Assembly: GCF_022698165.1 (NCBI RefSeq)
Contig: NZ_JALDAY010000009.1
Location: forward strand, 1 to 64,000
Direction: 5' to 3'
From: Streptomyces cylindrosporus
GTDB taxonomy: Bacteria; Actinomycetota; Actinomycetes; Streptomycetales; Streptomycetaceae
Length of the DNA stretch: 64,000 bases
Shown: positions 7,764 through 16,283 of the stretch, in pieces
Layout of the letters: every line of letters starts with the position of its first letter
Numbering within the stretch: position 1 is the first letter of the stretch
The notes under the pieces: generated by a model
What the model was told of the DNA's origin: nothing
Database searches by the model: none
What the model saw: only the letters and a program-made list of their open reading frames with translations
Position numbers and translations under genes: made by a program

Positions 7764-9125
7764 TCATGGCCGTTCCGGAAGCCAGCTTCCGTGGAAGCCG
7801 GCGGGGACGGGGTGGGGGAGTTCCACCACCGCTTGGACGGAGAGCTCCGCGGCGTCGAGAACGAGCAGTTCACCGGCCTCGCCGTCGTCGTTCGAGATGA
7901 GCGACAGCAGCCAGCCCTCGTCCTCGCCGGTGCCGTCCGCCGCCGGTACGAAGACCGCCTCGCCCGCGAAGCGGCTGCCGGGCGTTTCGTGGATCTGACC
8001 GGTGTGACGGGTCAGGTCGTGCTTGACGATGCCGTCACCGGAGACGGTGTACAGGTAGCGGTTGGGGCGCCCGGTGAGTGTCTCGTTGTGCGTGGGGAAC
8101 TCCGCCGCGCGGTCGTCCAGTTCGGACTCGGCGACACGTCCGGTGGCCGGGTCCAGGGTCCAGCGGTGCAGGACGGAGGGTGCCTGGGAATGACCCGGTT
8201 CGGGCACGACGGCCAGGCCGCCGAGGCCCGTGGGGCCGCCGATGTCCCCCCAGGCGTGCTGGAAGCCGACGGGGTCGTAGCGCACCGCGTCGAGCACGAT
8301 GCGCCCCTGCGCGTCCTCGTGGGCGTTGCCCACGTGGAAGACGTAGCAGGGATCGATGTCGTACCACCGCACGTCGGTGCTGCCGGGCGTGCGGGACATG
8401 ACGCCGAGCCGGGCGCCGTACCCCTCGTCCCACTGGTAGGGCATGCCGCCGCGCCCGGCGAGGCTCGGGTCGAAGACGACGGGCAGGTCCATCCAGACGA
8501 TGTGGTGCTCGGTGATGGCGAAGTCGTGCATCATCGTCGGGCCCGGCACGTCGATGGGCCGGCTGTCGAGCAGTTCTCCCTCCGCGGTGACCCGGTGGTA
8601 GGTGAGATACGGCGGGGCGAACCCGGTCCCGAACAGGTGCAGTTCGCCGGTGACCGGGTCCTCCTTGGGGTGGGCGGTCATCGCGGTGCGCAGCCGCCCG
8701 CCGAAGTCGTACGGGCCGACGGTCTCCAGCTCCGGAGTGACCCAGTAGGGGAGGCCGACCTCGCACAGAGCCAGCACGGTGTCCGCGTGCCGGATCACAT
8801 GGGTGTTGGCGGGCGTCGCGGCCAGGTCGACGGAGCCGTCCCGGCGGACGAAGGGGTGCCCCTCCAACTCCCGTGTGCGGATCCACCGGTTGCGGTACCA
8901 CTCGGCGCGTCCGCCGCGCAGCCGGATGCCGTGCAGCATGCCCGGGCCGGTGAACCAGTGCCCCTTGTCCTCGCCGGGCAGGGGGTTGGGGCCGTTGCGC
9001 AGATAGCGGCCGTCCAGATCGGGCGGCAGGGAGCCCCGTACGGTGAGATCGGCGGTGTCGTACTCCTCGGGGACCGGGGCGAAGCGGCCCCGGAGATAGA
9101 GGGGAAGGGTTGTCTGGTCGGTCAT
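7764..9125 (-). CDS. Carotenoid cleavage oxygenase / RPE65 family dioxygenase
   Basis: A 453-aa non-haem iron enzyme that would cleave a C=C bond in a carotenoid, apocarotenoid or stilbene. It has the family's N-terminal GRYLRNGPNPLPG and four spaced histidines that should hold Fe(II): MTAHPKEDP, MMHDFAITEHHI, FHVGNAHED and the C-terminal FHGSWLPERP. The length is normal. The ATG at 9125 overlaps the stop of a 52-codon gene as ATGA, and that gene is in turn coupled to an alpha/beta hydrolase, so all are one operon starting with the membrane protein at 10635. No carotenoid biosynthesis genes are in the window. Confidence 0.88.
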   Translation of the reverse strand: MTDQTTLPLYLRGRFAPVPEEYDTADLTVRGSLPPDLDGRYLRNGPNPLPGEDKGHWFTGPGMLHGIRLRGGRAEWYRNRWIRTRELEGHPFVRRDGSVDLAATPANTHVIRHADTVLALCEVGLPYWVTPELETVGPYDFGGRLRTAMTAHPKEDPVTGELHLFGTGFAPPYLTYHRVTAEGELLDSRPIDVPGPTMMHDFAITEHHIVWMDLPVVFDPSLAGRGGMPYQWDEGYGARLGVMSRTPGSTDVRWYDIDPCYVFHVGNAHEDAQGRIVLDAVRYDPVGFQHAWGDIGGPTGLGGLAVVPEPGHSQAPSVLHRWTLDPATGRVAESELDDRAAEFPTHNETLTGRPNRYLYTVSGDGIVKHDLTRHTGQIHETPGSRFAGEAVFVPAADGTGEDEGWLLSLISNDDGEAGELLVLDAAELSVQAVVELPHPVPAGFHGSWLPERP

Positions 9126-9280
9126 TGTGCTGTCCTTTGCCCCGCCGTGGTGCGGGCGGCGTCCTCGATCGTGTCGGTGACGATGCCCGGGTGGCAGATC
9201 ATCGCGTCGCCCCGGCCGCCTGGGTCGGCCGCGGCGCCCATGGCGACCAGGGCGCGCAGCCGCCCGTGGAGGGCTTTCAT
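9122..9280 (-). CDS. Small unknown protein, 52 aa, coupled on both sides
   Basis: This short frame starts MKALHGRLRALVAMGAAADP and contains GRGDAMICHPGIVTDT. I do not recognise a family. It is supported by position: its ATG overlaps the stop of the alpha/beta hydrolase as ATGA, and its own TGA overlaps the ATG of the carotenoid oxygenase the same way, so ribosomes reaching the oxygenase would pass through it. It could be a tiny functional protein, a coupling peptide, or the remains of a longer gene. It has no signal peptide or transmembrane segment. Confidence 0.55.
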   Translation of the reverse strand: MKALHGRLRALVAMGAAADPGGRGDAMICHPGIVTDTIEDAARTTAGQRTAQ

Positions 9281-9975
9281 ACGGTGGCTCCCGCCGCCTT
9301 CTTGATGAGCGCCGCGACCTCGGCGGGCCTGGACACGTACACGGCGTGGCTGCCGCCGGTCTCGGTCACCGTCGCGCCGGCCCGCTCGGCCATGGCCCGC
9401 TGGGCCGGGGGCGGGATCATACGGTCGTCGGTGGCGACCAGGTAGAAGCTCGGCTTCGTGCGCCAGGCGGGCTGTCCGACCGTCCCGCCCAAGGCGTCCA
9501 GGCCCCAGGGCACCTGGGAGTCGGCCAGGAAGCGCGCCTCGTCGGCGGGCAGGTCCCCGGCGAAGGACGCGGCGAACTTCTCCCGGTCCAGGAAGAGGAA
9601 CCCGTCCTGCGGAGGCAGGATCGGCGGCACGGGGGCGCCGGGCGGCGGGTCGGCGATGAGGGTGTTCACGGACTCGCCCTTGTCGGGCGCGAACGCCGCG
9701 ACGTACACGAGTGCGCTCACGTTCTCGTGGTTGCCCGCTTCGGAGATCACCGCGCCGCCGTAGGAGTGCCCGACCAGTACGGTCGGTCCGTCCTGGGCGT
9801 CGAGCACCTGCTTGGCGGTGGCGGCGTCGCCTTGGAGGGAGATCGTGGGGTTCTGGACGATGCTCACGGCGTAGCCGTCCGCGCGCAGGAGGTCGTAGAC
9901 CCCCTTCCAGCCCGATCCGTCGACGAATCCGCCGTGGACGAGTACGACGTTCTTTGCTTCCGGGACAGTGCTCAT
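9277..9975 (-). CDS. Alpha/beta hydrolase (EstC/HNL-like esterase)
   Basis: A 232-aa compact serine hydrolase. HGGFVDGSGW near the N-terminus supplies the oxyanion region, GHSYGG (residues about 75-80) holds the nucleophile, and TETGGSHAVYVSRPAEVA near the end supplies the catalytic His. This pattern belongs to short alpha/beta hydrolases related to plant hydroxynitrile lyase and bacterial EstC esterases. Start at ATG 9975 with a GGAG-type site upstream. It is the second gene of the operon membrane protein, hydrolase, 52-aa peptide, carotenoid oxygenase. A purine-rich repetitive stretch lies in the gap before it. Substrate unknown. Confidence 0.83.
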   Translation of the reverse strand: MSTVPEAKNVVLVHGGFVDGSGWKGVYDLLRADGYAVSIVQNPTISLQGDAATAKQVLDAQDGPTVLVGHSYGGAVISEAGNHENVSALVYVAAFAPDKGESVNTLIADPPPGAPVPPILPPQDGFLFLDREKFAASFAGDLPADEARFLADSQVPWGLDALGGTVGQPAWRTKPSFYLVATDDRMIPPPAQRAMAERAGATVTETGGSHAVYVSRPAEVAALIKKAAGATV

Positions 9976-10047
9976 GTGCCTGCTCCTTCGTGGACTTCGT
10001 GGAGTCTGTGGACTTCGGGACCTTCGAGGACTTCGGGGAGTGACGGC

Positions 10048-10635
10048 CTAGCGGGGAACGGCCGTGACCGACCCCTGCTGGGCCAGCAGCCGTGCCTGGG
10101 CCCGTTCGGGGTGGACCTTGGTGAAGATCGCGGGGCCGACGAGTCCGATGACATGGGCGGTGATCCCGATCCAGGCCGGGGCGTCCACCGCGCCCGCGAC
10201 GGCGAGGCTCACGGCGATGAAGGTGAAGCCGGCGCCCCAGGCGGCGGTGATGTGGTTGTTGACCTGGACGAATTCCGGCATGTCCCAGTACTCGCGCGGT
10301 GTCTGGCGCTTGGCGATGCCGAGGGTGAAGGGGCGGCGGACCGCCATGGAACCCCAGGCGGTGGCGCCCAGCCAGACGAAGGAGATGACGTCGGTGTGCT
10401 CCTTGAGCGACGAGTCCGGCCGGGCGACGGAGATGGCGCCGAACACGACGAAGTACGCGATCGTGCTGATCTCCAGGATCAGAGCGTCGAGGCCGACCCC
10501 GCGACGGAGGTCCTGCGCCAGGAGCAGCACCGCCGAGACCAGACCCGCCAGCGCGCCCCAGCGCCAGTCGAAGGACGAGATGACGCCGGCGACGATCCAG
10601 GGGACGAAGCCCCGCATATAACCCACAATGCCCAT
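10048..10635 (-). CDS. Multi-pass membrane protein of unknown function
   Basis: A 195-aa integral membrane protein. Hydrophobic segments are seen at VPWIVAGVISS, WGALAGLVSAVLLLAQ, LEISTIAYFVVFGAISVA, VISFVWLGATAWGSMA and two more near the C-terminus around AGFTFIAVSLAVAGAV and IGITAHVIGLVGPAIF. The start MGIVGYMRGF at 10635 has GAGGA 7-8 nt upstream; the open frame reaches 10704 but lacks a better site. It begins an operon with two enzymes and a small protein, and a copy of the 65-bp promoter block lies just upstream. It resembles uncharacterised septation-protein-A-like membrane proteins. Confidence 0.72.
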   Translation of the reverse strand: MGIVGYMRGFVPWIVAGVISSFDWRWGALAGLVSAVLLLAQDLRRGVGLDALILEISTIAYFVVFGAISVARPDSSLKEHTDVISFVWLGATAWGSMAVRRPFTLGIAKRQTPREYWDMPEFVQVNNHITAAWGAGFTFIAVSLAVAGAVDAPAWIGITAHVIGLVGPAIFTKVHPERAQARLLAQQGSVTAVPR

Positions 10636-10702
10636 TACATGTTCCTCGGTGAAATGAGACGGACGGCCGCGGAGGGGTGTTGCTCCGAAGCCGCTCGGTG
10701 AC

Positions 10703-10767
10703 ATGACGCCGACTAGATGCAGGGCGCGCGCCGAAGTTCGAAGTCCGACGTGTGGCGCTCGTCACAT
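10703..10767 (-). promoter_or_regulatory. Duplicated promoter block, copy 2 (before membrane protein operon)
   Basis: A gap-free relative of 5613-5677. On the minus strand it reads TGTGACGAGCGCCACACG, then CGAACT, then CATCT at the same spacing, then GTCGGCGTCAT. The start codon it would serve (10635) is about 80 nt past the presumed -10. The same spacing of all three conserved segments at two unlinked sites argues for a real promoter. Confidence 0.55.
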
Positions 10768-10836
10768 TCCGCCGCTGCCGTCGGGCCGCGCGAGCTAAGG
10801 GGCCACGCCAGGTCCGACCAGGTGTTGTCGTGCGAG

Positions 10837-10870
10837 GGTTGCCTGGAGCGCGACAAGCCTCCAGGCAACC
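10837..10870. terminator. Hairpin left of the island boundary
   Basis: Arms GGTTGCCTGGAG (10837-10848) and CTCCAGGCAACC (10859-10870) enclose a 10-base loop. It sits 15 bases outside the left copy of the 59-bp repeat. In the uninterrupted chromosome it would lie just past the aldehyde dehydrogenase 3' end, so it may be that gene's original terminator. Confidence 0.65.
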
Positions 10871-10884
10871 GGCTTCAGGCTCTG

Positions 10885-10943
10885 GAAGAAGCCCAGCTTC
10901 TTCGGCGAGTACGACACCAGCAGGTTCTTCGTCTGCTGGTAGT
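10885..10943. repeat. Left attachment repeat: detached 59-bp copy of aldehyde dehydrogenase 3' end
   Basis: Identical over 59 bases to 60322-60380 and in the same orientation. On the minus strand it encodes QQTKNLLVSYSPKKLGF, the dehydrogenase C-terminus, but no dehydrogenase gene precedes it. The codon after the last Phe is CAG here, where the intact gene has TAA; a single change from TAG could explain it. This is the presumed attL. Confidence 0.8.
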
Positions 10944-11195
10944 ACACGCGCTCCGTCGCCTCCGACCTGGGGCAAAGAGTGGAATCGTCTGTCGCTGAGC
11001 CAAGTTGGTCCGCACCTGGTCCGGATCTTGGTGCGTGAGCTGTGTCCAGCCAGTCCTGGGCGAGCAAATATGTGCAGGTCGGGGCCCTGCTTCGTGAAAC
11101 CGTCCACGGGGTGGGTGATACGTCTGTGATAGCTCGTGACACATGAATCTCCGTCGGCTCGCTCCGGCGTCATGCGTAGACGTGGACCTGATACG

Positions 11196-11387
11196 ACGAC
11201 GCCCCGCCGGCTCGCCGCTTTCGAGTACGCGGAGGAGCGAGGCGGTGATGACGCGGGCGGTGCGGCCTGTCGGGAGCACGCGGCATCGGAATTGTCCGCG
11301 GTGAACGAGGTCGTAGCTCCTCGGTCTCGACAGGCCCAATGCCCGGGCGGCGTTGCGCTGCTCTTGCTGGGTGTGGTGGATTGCCAA
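11196..11387 (-). pseudogene. Excisionase-like helix-turn-helix remnant
   Basis: From a TTG at 11387 the minus strand encodes AARALGLSRPRSYDLVHRGQ and then RVLPTGRTARVITASLLRVL, the pattern of small MerR/HTH_17-type excisionase proteins of actinomycete integrative elements. A stop lies just upstream, so the N-terminus is short. After about residue 64 the frame runs on without recognisable content through the left attachment repeat to 10875, which suggests 3' truncation. Its place beside the left repeat supports a role in excision of the island. It could instead be an unrelated short HTH protein. The rest of 10944-11739 shows no other gene. Confidence 0.5.
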
Positions 11388-11548
11388 TAGTCCGTGGATT
11401 CACCGACTTCGGTGACCGGCCAATGGCGGATATTCTGCTTGGTTCCGCGTTGGAGGTGAGCTGTATAGAGCCTGTTGGAAATGGCTCCTGACCTGCCGCT
11501 TTATCGAGCGTGCGTTGTGTGCGCCGTGGGCCGTTACCTGCGATGTCC

Positions 11549-11598
11549 TGACGCATGTCTGACGCACGCGGCGCATGCGTGACGCACGTTCTGACGGG
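11549..11598 (+). repeat. TGACGCA direct repeats upstream of the AfsR-like gene
   Basis: TGACGCATG begins at 11549, TGACGCACG at 11560 and 11580, and a partial TGACGG at 11592. The first two are exactly one helical turn apart. They may be a regulator operator for the AfsR-like gene 140 bp downstream, or accessory sites for recombination proteins of the island. Confidence 0.4.
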
Positions 11599-11739
11599 TG
11601 GTCGGGTATGGCCGGCCGGGCGTTGAGTGGATCGGCAACCGGCGTTCCTCGTTGATTTCGAGGGCGAGGTGATCGCCGAGCAGTTGCAGCGGCCGGCGGG
11701 GCAGGTGGCCGTGCGGTCGGGCGAGGGGCGTGCGGCACA

Positions 11740-14700
11740 ATGGCGGCCATGGCGGCTGGTATCACGATCGGGGTCCTCGGGCCGTTACGGCTGGCCGTCG
11801 ACGGCGTCGGCGTGAACGTCAAGGGGACCCGGCTGCGAGCCCTCGTCGCGATGCTCGCCCTGGCCGCCGGGCGGGAAGTGGCCCGGACGGACCTGGTGGA
11901 AGCGGTGTGGGACGACCAGCCGCCCGCCGCTCCCGACAACGCCCTCCAAGCGCTCGTGTCCCGGCTACGGCGGACCGTGCCCGGGATCGTCGTCGAAGCC
12001 GGGCCCACCGGCTACCGCCTCGTCGTCGACCGCGCCGAGGTCGACGCCCTGCGGTTCCACTCGCTGCTCGCCACCGCCGACTCCGCCCGCGGTGACCACG
12101 TCCGGCGGGCCGAACTGCTGCGCACCGCCCTGGGGTTGTGGCGGGGGCCCGCGTTGGCCGGGCTGCTCGACCTGCCCTTCCTGCGCGCCCACGCCGTACG
12201 GCTCGAAGAGCTGCGCCGCCGTGCCCTGGAGGACCGCGTCGACGCCGACATCGCGCTCGGGCACGGTGCCGAACTCGTGGCCGAACTGATGGGGCTGGTC
12301 TCCGAGCAGCCGCTGCGCGAGAAGCCGCGCATCCAGCTGATGAGCGCCCTGCGGGCCGCGGGGCGGCAGAGCGACGCGCTCGCCGTGTACAGGGACGCCC
12401 GCGCCGCGTTCGCCGAAGAGCTCGGCATCGACCCCTCGGCCGAACTACACGACGCCTACTTGGAGTTGTTGCGGGGAGAAGGGGGGCCTTCGGGTACGTC
12501 TGCCACGTCTTCGGGGACCGCTGCGGGTGCCTCCTCCGTCGTCCCGGACGGCCCTGCGGTCCTCCCGGCCTCGTCCCCCGCCTCGCCCTCCGCCCCATCC
12601 TCCGTCCGATCACCCCACCTCCCCTCCCCCCTCACCGCTCTCCTCGGGCGTGACGACGACCTTCGTACGATCGAGGAACTCCTCACCCGTACCCGGCTGG
12701 TGACCCTCGTTGGGCCCGGTGGTGTCGGCAAGACACGGGTCGCCGTCGAAGTCGCCCGGCGGGTCGTCGAACGGGGTGAGGGGCGGGTGTGGCTGGTCGA
12801 GCTGGGGGCCGTCGCCGATCCAGTGAACGTGCCCCGGGCCATCCTCGACGCCACCGGTGCGGGTGAGGGCGGTCTGCTCACCGCGACCGGGCTCGAAGCC
12901 ACCCGGGCGGACATCGTGGACCGGCTGCTCAACCTGATCTCCGACCAACCCGCCCTGCTCGTCCTGGACAACTGCGAGCACGTCGTCGCGGCCGTCGCCG
13001 AGAGCGCCGACGTACTGCTGACCCGCTGTCCGCGGCTGCGGATCCTCGCCGCCGGGCGGCAGTCCCTGGGGGTGGGCGGGGAGCGGCTGCACGCGCTGGC
13101 CGGGCTCGCCCTGCCGCCGCGCTCGGACGCCGCGGACGCCGGTGCCAGTCCCGCCGTACGGCTGTTCGTCGACCGGGGTACGGCGGTGCGGCCCGAGTTC
13201 GTGCTCGACGAGCGCACGGTGGCGCCCGTGGTGGCGATCTGCCGGGCGCTGGACGGGAATCCGCTGGCGATCGAGCTGGCCGCCGCGCGGCTGCTGTCCC
13301 TCACCGCCGGTCAGATCGAGGCCCGGCTGCACGACCGCTTCCGGCTGTTGTCCGGTGACCGGCGTTCCGCCGGGCGGCAGCAGCGGACCCTCCAGGCGGT
13401 GATGGACTGGAGCTGGGAGCTGCTCGACGACGACGAGCGTGCCCTTGCCCGGCGGTTGTCGGTGTTCGCAGGGTGGGCCGATCTCGCGCTCGTCGAGCGG
13501 GTGTGCGTGCGGGGTGCCGCCGCCACGGGTGACCCCGGCGGTGCGCCCGCCAGCGGCTTCACCACCGGCGATACCGACCTCCTCCTTGCCTCCCTCGTCA
13601 ACAAGTCCATCGTGCAGACGGAGGAGCGCGACGAGCGGATCTGGGTCCGGATGGCCGAGACCGTACGGCTCTACGCGGCCGAGCGGCTCGTCGAGGCCGG
13701 GGAGGCGGACCGGGTGCGCGGGCGCCATGCCGACGTAATCCTGGAGATCGTCGAAGAGACCGAACCACGGCTGCGCCGGGACGACCAACTCGCCGCGCTC
13801 GCCCTGCTCGGCGCGCGCCTCGACGACATCGACGCGGCGCTGCGCTGGTCGGTCGACGCCGCCCCGCCCGAGGTCCCGATCCGGCTCGTCGCGTCCATGG
13901 TGTGGTTCTGGGCGCTCAGCGGGCGGCGCGCGGAAGGGGTGGAGTGGACGGACCGGGTGCTGGCGCTGGACGCGAGCGGTGTGCCCGCCGCGCGGGCGCT
14001 GCTGTGCACGGTCGCCGCGCTCCAACGCGGGGCCCTGCAAGGGGAGTCGGAGGGGCTGCCGTACCTGTTCGAGGCACTCGCCCTCGCCAACGAGCTGGAG
14101 GAGACGGGGCAGGCCGCCGAGCATCCGATCCTGGTCGTGGCGGGGCTGCTGGGGTCCATGGCGATGGGCTCGCCCGACGTCATCCGGGAACTGCTGCGGG
14201 AGTTCGCCGACCACCGGGACCCGTGGCTGCGGGCCATCGCCCCCATGCTCGCCGCGCACCTGCTGGCCAACGCGGGCCAACCGCAGGCCGCGCGCGAGGA
14301 GTTCGAGACAGCGCTGCGGGGCTTCCGACGCGTCGGTGAGCGGCTCGGTCTCGCCTACACCCTCTCCGGCATCGCCGACTCCGACAGCGCCCGCGGTAAC
14401 CACGTCGGGGCGATCGGCGCCCTGACGGAGGCGCTGCGGGCCATGACCGAGCTGGGCGTGGCGGAGGACCGGCCCATCCTGATGGTCCGGCTGGGGCGCG
14501 AACGCGCGTACGTCGGTGAGTACGCCGAGGCCGAGACCGTCCTGGAGGAGGCCGCGGCGGACGCCGCCCGGCTCGGTCTGGGCGAGGCCGTGGGCGTGGC
14601 GCAGCACGCGCTGGGCGACATCCTCCGGCGGCAGGGGCACCTGGCCCGGGCCCGGGACCTGCTGGAGAGCGCGCTCGCCCAGGTCACCGCGCACGGCCGG

Positions 14701-15093
14701 GGGGTGGGCTACCGACCGCTGGTGCTGATCAGCCAGGGACACCTCGCCGTGGCCGAGGGCCGCCTGCCCGCCGCGGTCGAGGCGTTCCGGGCCGCGTCCG
14801 AGCTGGCGGGACGGACCGGCGAGGCCCAGGTGACCGCGCGGGTCCTGGTCCTGGCCGCGGACATCGCCCTGGCCCAGTCCGGCCACCAGCGCGCGGCGGT
14901 CCTGCTGCGCACCGCGGAGTCCGTACGCGGCCAGCCGTTCACCGCGGACCCGGACGTCCGACGGACCGAGGCCGCCGTGCGGGGTGCCCTCGGCGAGGAG
15001 GGGTACGCATCGGTGCGGGCGGTGGAGGGGGACCGGCTCAGTGGGTTGTTGGCGGAGTCGGGGCGGTGGCCGGTGGTGCCGCCGGTCCGGTGA
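11740..15093 (+). CDS. AfsR/SARP-family large transcriptional activator
   Basis: A 1117-aa regulator inside the island. Residues about 1-95 form the OmpR-like winged helix, 100-245 the bacterial transcriptional activation domain, then a Ser/Pro/Ala-rich linker, an NB-ARC ATPase from about 300 (LVTLVGPGGVGKT P-loop; LLVLDNCEHVV Walker B; GNPLAIELAAARL) and helical TPR-like repeats to the end. It can start at ATG 11740 or 11749. Codon 16 is TTA (11785-11787), so its translation may need the bldA tRNA. It is the first intact gene of the island and a probable pathway activator. Its 3' end overlaps the convergent glycosyltransferase gene by 56 bp. Confidence 0.9.
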   Translation: MAAMAAGITIGVLGPLRLAVDGVGVNVKGTRLRALVAMLALAAGREVARTDLVEAVWDDQPPAAPDNALQALVSRLRRTVPGIVVEAGPTGYRLVVDRAEVDALRFHSLLATADSARGDHVRRAELLRTALGLWRGPALAGLLDLPFLRAHAVRLEELRRRALEDRVDADIALGHGAELVAELMGLVSEQPLREKPRIQLMSALRAAGRQSDALAVYRDARAAFAEELGIDPSAELHDAYLELLRGEGGPSGTSATSSGTAAGASSVVPDGPAVLPASSPASPSAPSSVRSPHLPSPLTALLGRDDDLRTIEELLTRTRLVTLVGPGGVGKTRVAVEVARRVVERGEGRVWLVELGAVADPVNVPRAILDATGAGEGGLLTATGLEATRADIVDRLLNLISDQPALLVLDNCEHVVAAVAESADVLLTRCPRLRILAAGRQSLGVGGERLHALAGLALPPRSDAADAGASPAVRLFVDRGTAVRPEFVLDERTVAPVVAICRALDGNPLAIELAAARLLSLTAGQIEARLHDRFRLLSGDRRSAGRQQRTLQAVMDWSWELLDDDERALARRLSVFAGWADLALVERVCVRGAAATGDPGGAPASGFTTGDTDLLLASLVNKSIVQTEERDERIWVRMAETVRLYAAERLVEAGEADRVRGRHADVILEIVEETEPRLRRDDQLAALALLGARLDDIDAALRWSVDAAPPEVPIRLVASMVWFWALSGRRAEGVEWTDRVLALDASGVPAARALLCTVAALQRGALQGESEGLPYLFEALALANELEETGQAAEHPILVVAGLLGSMAMGSPDVIRELLREFADHRDPWLRAIAPMLAAHLLANAGQPQAAREEFETALRGFRRVGERLGLAYTLSGIADSDSARGNHVGAIGALTEALRAMTELGVAEDRPILMVRLGRERAYVGEYAEAETVLEEAAADAARLGLGEAVGVAQHALGDILRRQGHLARARDLLESALAQVTAHGRGVGYRPLVLISQGHLAVAEGRLPAAVEAFRAASELAGRTGEAQVTARVLVLAADIALAQSGHQRAAVLLRTAESVRGQPFTADPDVRRTEAAVRGALGEEGYASVRAVEGDRLSGLLAESGRWPVVPPVR

Positions 15094-16282
15094 CGGGGGC
15101 GGGTGGGTTCGCCGCCAGTTCGGTGAGGAGGGGGACGAGGGCCGTGGGGGTTGGCTGTTCTCGTATCTCCTGGGCCAGTTCCTGGGCCGTCTCCCCGTAA
15201 CTCGGGGTGGTCAGGAGTTCCTCCAGGGCGGTCCGGACCGCCTTCGGGTCGTAGCCCCCGGCTGGGGGCTGCGGTGCGCCCCGTCCGTGCAGGTCGGGCA
15301 TCAGGCCCGCGCCCCGCTCGGTGAGCCGGCGGCCGACGACCGTCCATGTCGGGTTCGGTTCCGACGGCAGGGGGACGAGCTGGGGGAGGCCGAAGGCCAG
15401 CCCGGTCAGGGCCGTTCCGGCGCCGCCGTGGTGCATCAGGGCGGTGCAGGAACCGAGGAAGAGGTCCAGCGGTACCGGGCCGGGGGTAAGGACGCCCGGT
15501 GGCACGGTGACGCCGTCCCCGGGGGCGGCCGTCACGATAGCCTCCAGGTCCGGTACGGATGTGAGCCCGTGCATCAGGTCGTCCCACACCCCCGGGGCGG
15601 TCAGCAGGGGCGAGTCGCTGCCGAAGCTCACGCACACCCGCCGGGCCGCCGGGCCCAGCCGCTTTACCCAACTCGGCAGCGGGCCCGCGCCGTTGAAGGG
15701 CACGTACCGCACGGGCTGGGCCGGGGCGGCGTCCGCGCACTGGAGGCTCGGTGGGCACGGGTCGAGGATCAGCGCCGGGTGGACCGGACCGTCGGGGACG
15801 CCGTGGCGCGCCGCGGTCTCGGCGAGGGCCGCGACGGCCCGGGGAACGGTCCGCGAACCGACCTCGTCCGGGCCCCAGCGGTGCACGACGGCGGGGACGC
15901 CGAGCGCGGCGGCCACGATCAGGCCGCTGAACTCGATCGGGTCGCACAGCACCAGGTCGGGCCGCCAGGCGCGTGCGGTGGCCAGGTGCTCGTCGAGGAC
16001 GCCGTCGACCCGTTGCCGCCAGCGTTCCTCCATGAGTGCCCAGTCGGGCCCCGCCCCGGCCTGCCCGGTGGCCGCCGGGCCTGACGGGGGCGCGGAGCGG
16101 CCCAGCTTCCGGCCCGGCGGCGGGTTCACCGCCGCGCCGGAGACGCCCGCGCCCGCCGCCCGCTCGACGACCGGTGCCGGTGCGCTCACCAGAACCTCGT
16201 GGCCGGCGGCCCGCAGAGCCCAGGCGAGCGGCACCATCGTCATCACATGGGTGGGCACGAGCCCCACGATCAGGACCCGCAC
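15038..16282 (-). CDS. Macrolide/polyketide-type glycosyltransferase (GT1)
   Basis: A 414-aa GT-B enzyme that would move a deoxysugar from its NDP form to the aglycone or to another sugar. The N-terminal MRVLIVGLVPTHVMTMVPLA and the C-terminal nucleotide-sugar motif ALMHHGGAGTALTGLAFGLP (His-Gly-Gly) are clear. It starts with GTG one base after the stop of the ABC permease gene, so it is the last gene of a transporter-transferase operon. That position could mean a resistance function as well as a biosynthetic one. The cluster holds a second transferase at 25.9 kb; which acceptor each uses is not readable. The last 45 residues are Pro/Ala-rich. Confidence 0.9.
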   Translation of the reverse strand: MRVLIVGLVPTHVMTMVPLAWALRAAGHEVLVSAPAPVVERAAGAGVSGAAVNPPPGRKLGRSAPPSGPAATGQAGAGPDWALMEERWRQRVDGVLDEHLATARAWRPDLVLCDPIEFSGLIVAAALGVPAVVHRWGPDEVGSRTVPRAVAALAETAARHGVPDGPVHPALILDPCPPSLQCADAAPAQPVRYVPFNGAGPLPSWVKRLGPAARRVCVSFGSDSPLLTAPGVWDDLMHGLTSVPDLEAIVTAAPGDGVTVPPGVLTPGPVPLDLFLGSCTALMHHGGAGTALTGLAFGLPQLVPLPSEPNPTWTVVGRRLTERGAGLMPDLHGRGAPQPPAGGYDPKAVRTALEELLTTPSYGETAQELAQEIREQPTPTALVPLLTELAANPPAPVTGPAAPPATAPTPPTTH

Positions 16283-16283
16283 G

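Noticed and set aside
10795..11142. 115-codon minus-strand frame containing the aldehyde dehydrogenase C-terminus
   Set aside because: Only the 59-bp attachment copy is recognisable; the rest has no family pattern or start signal. It is explained by the island repeat.
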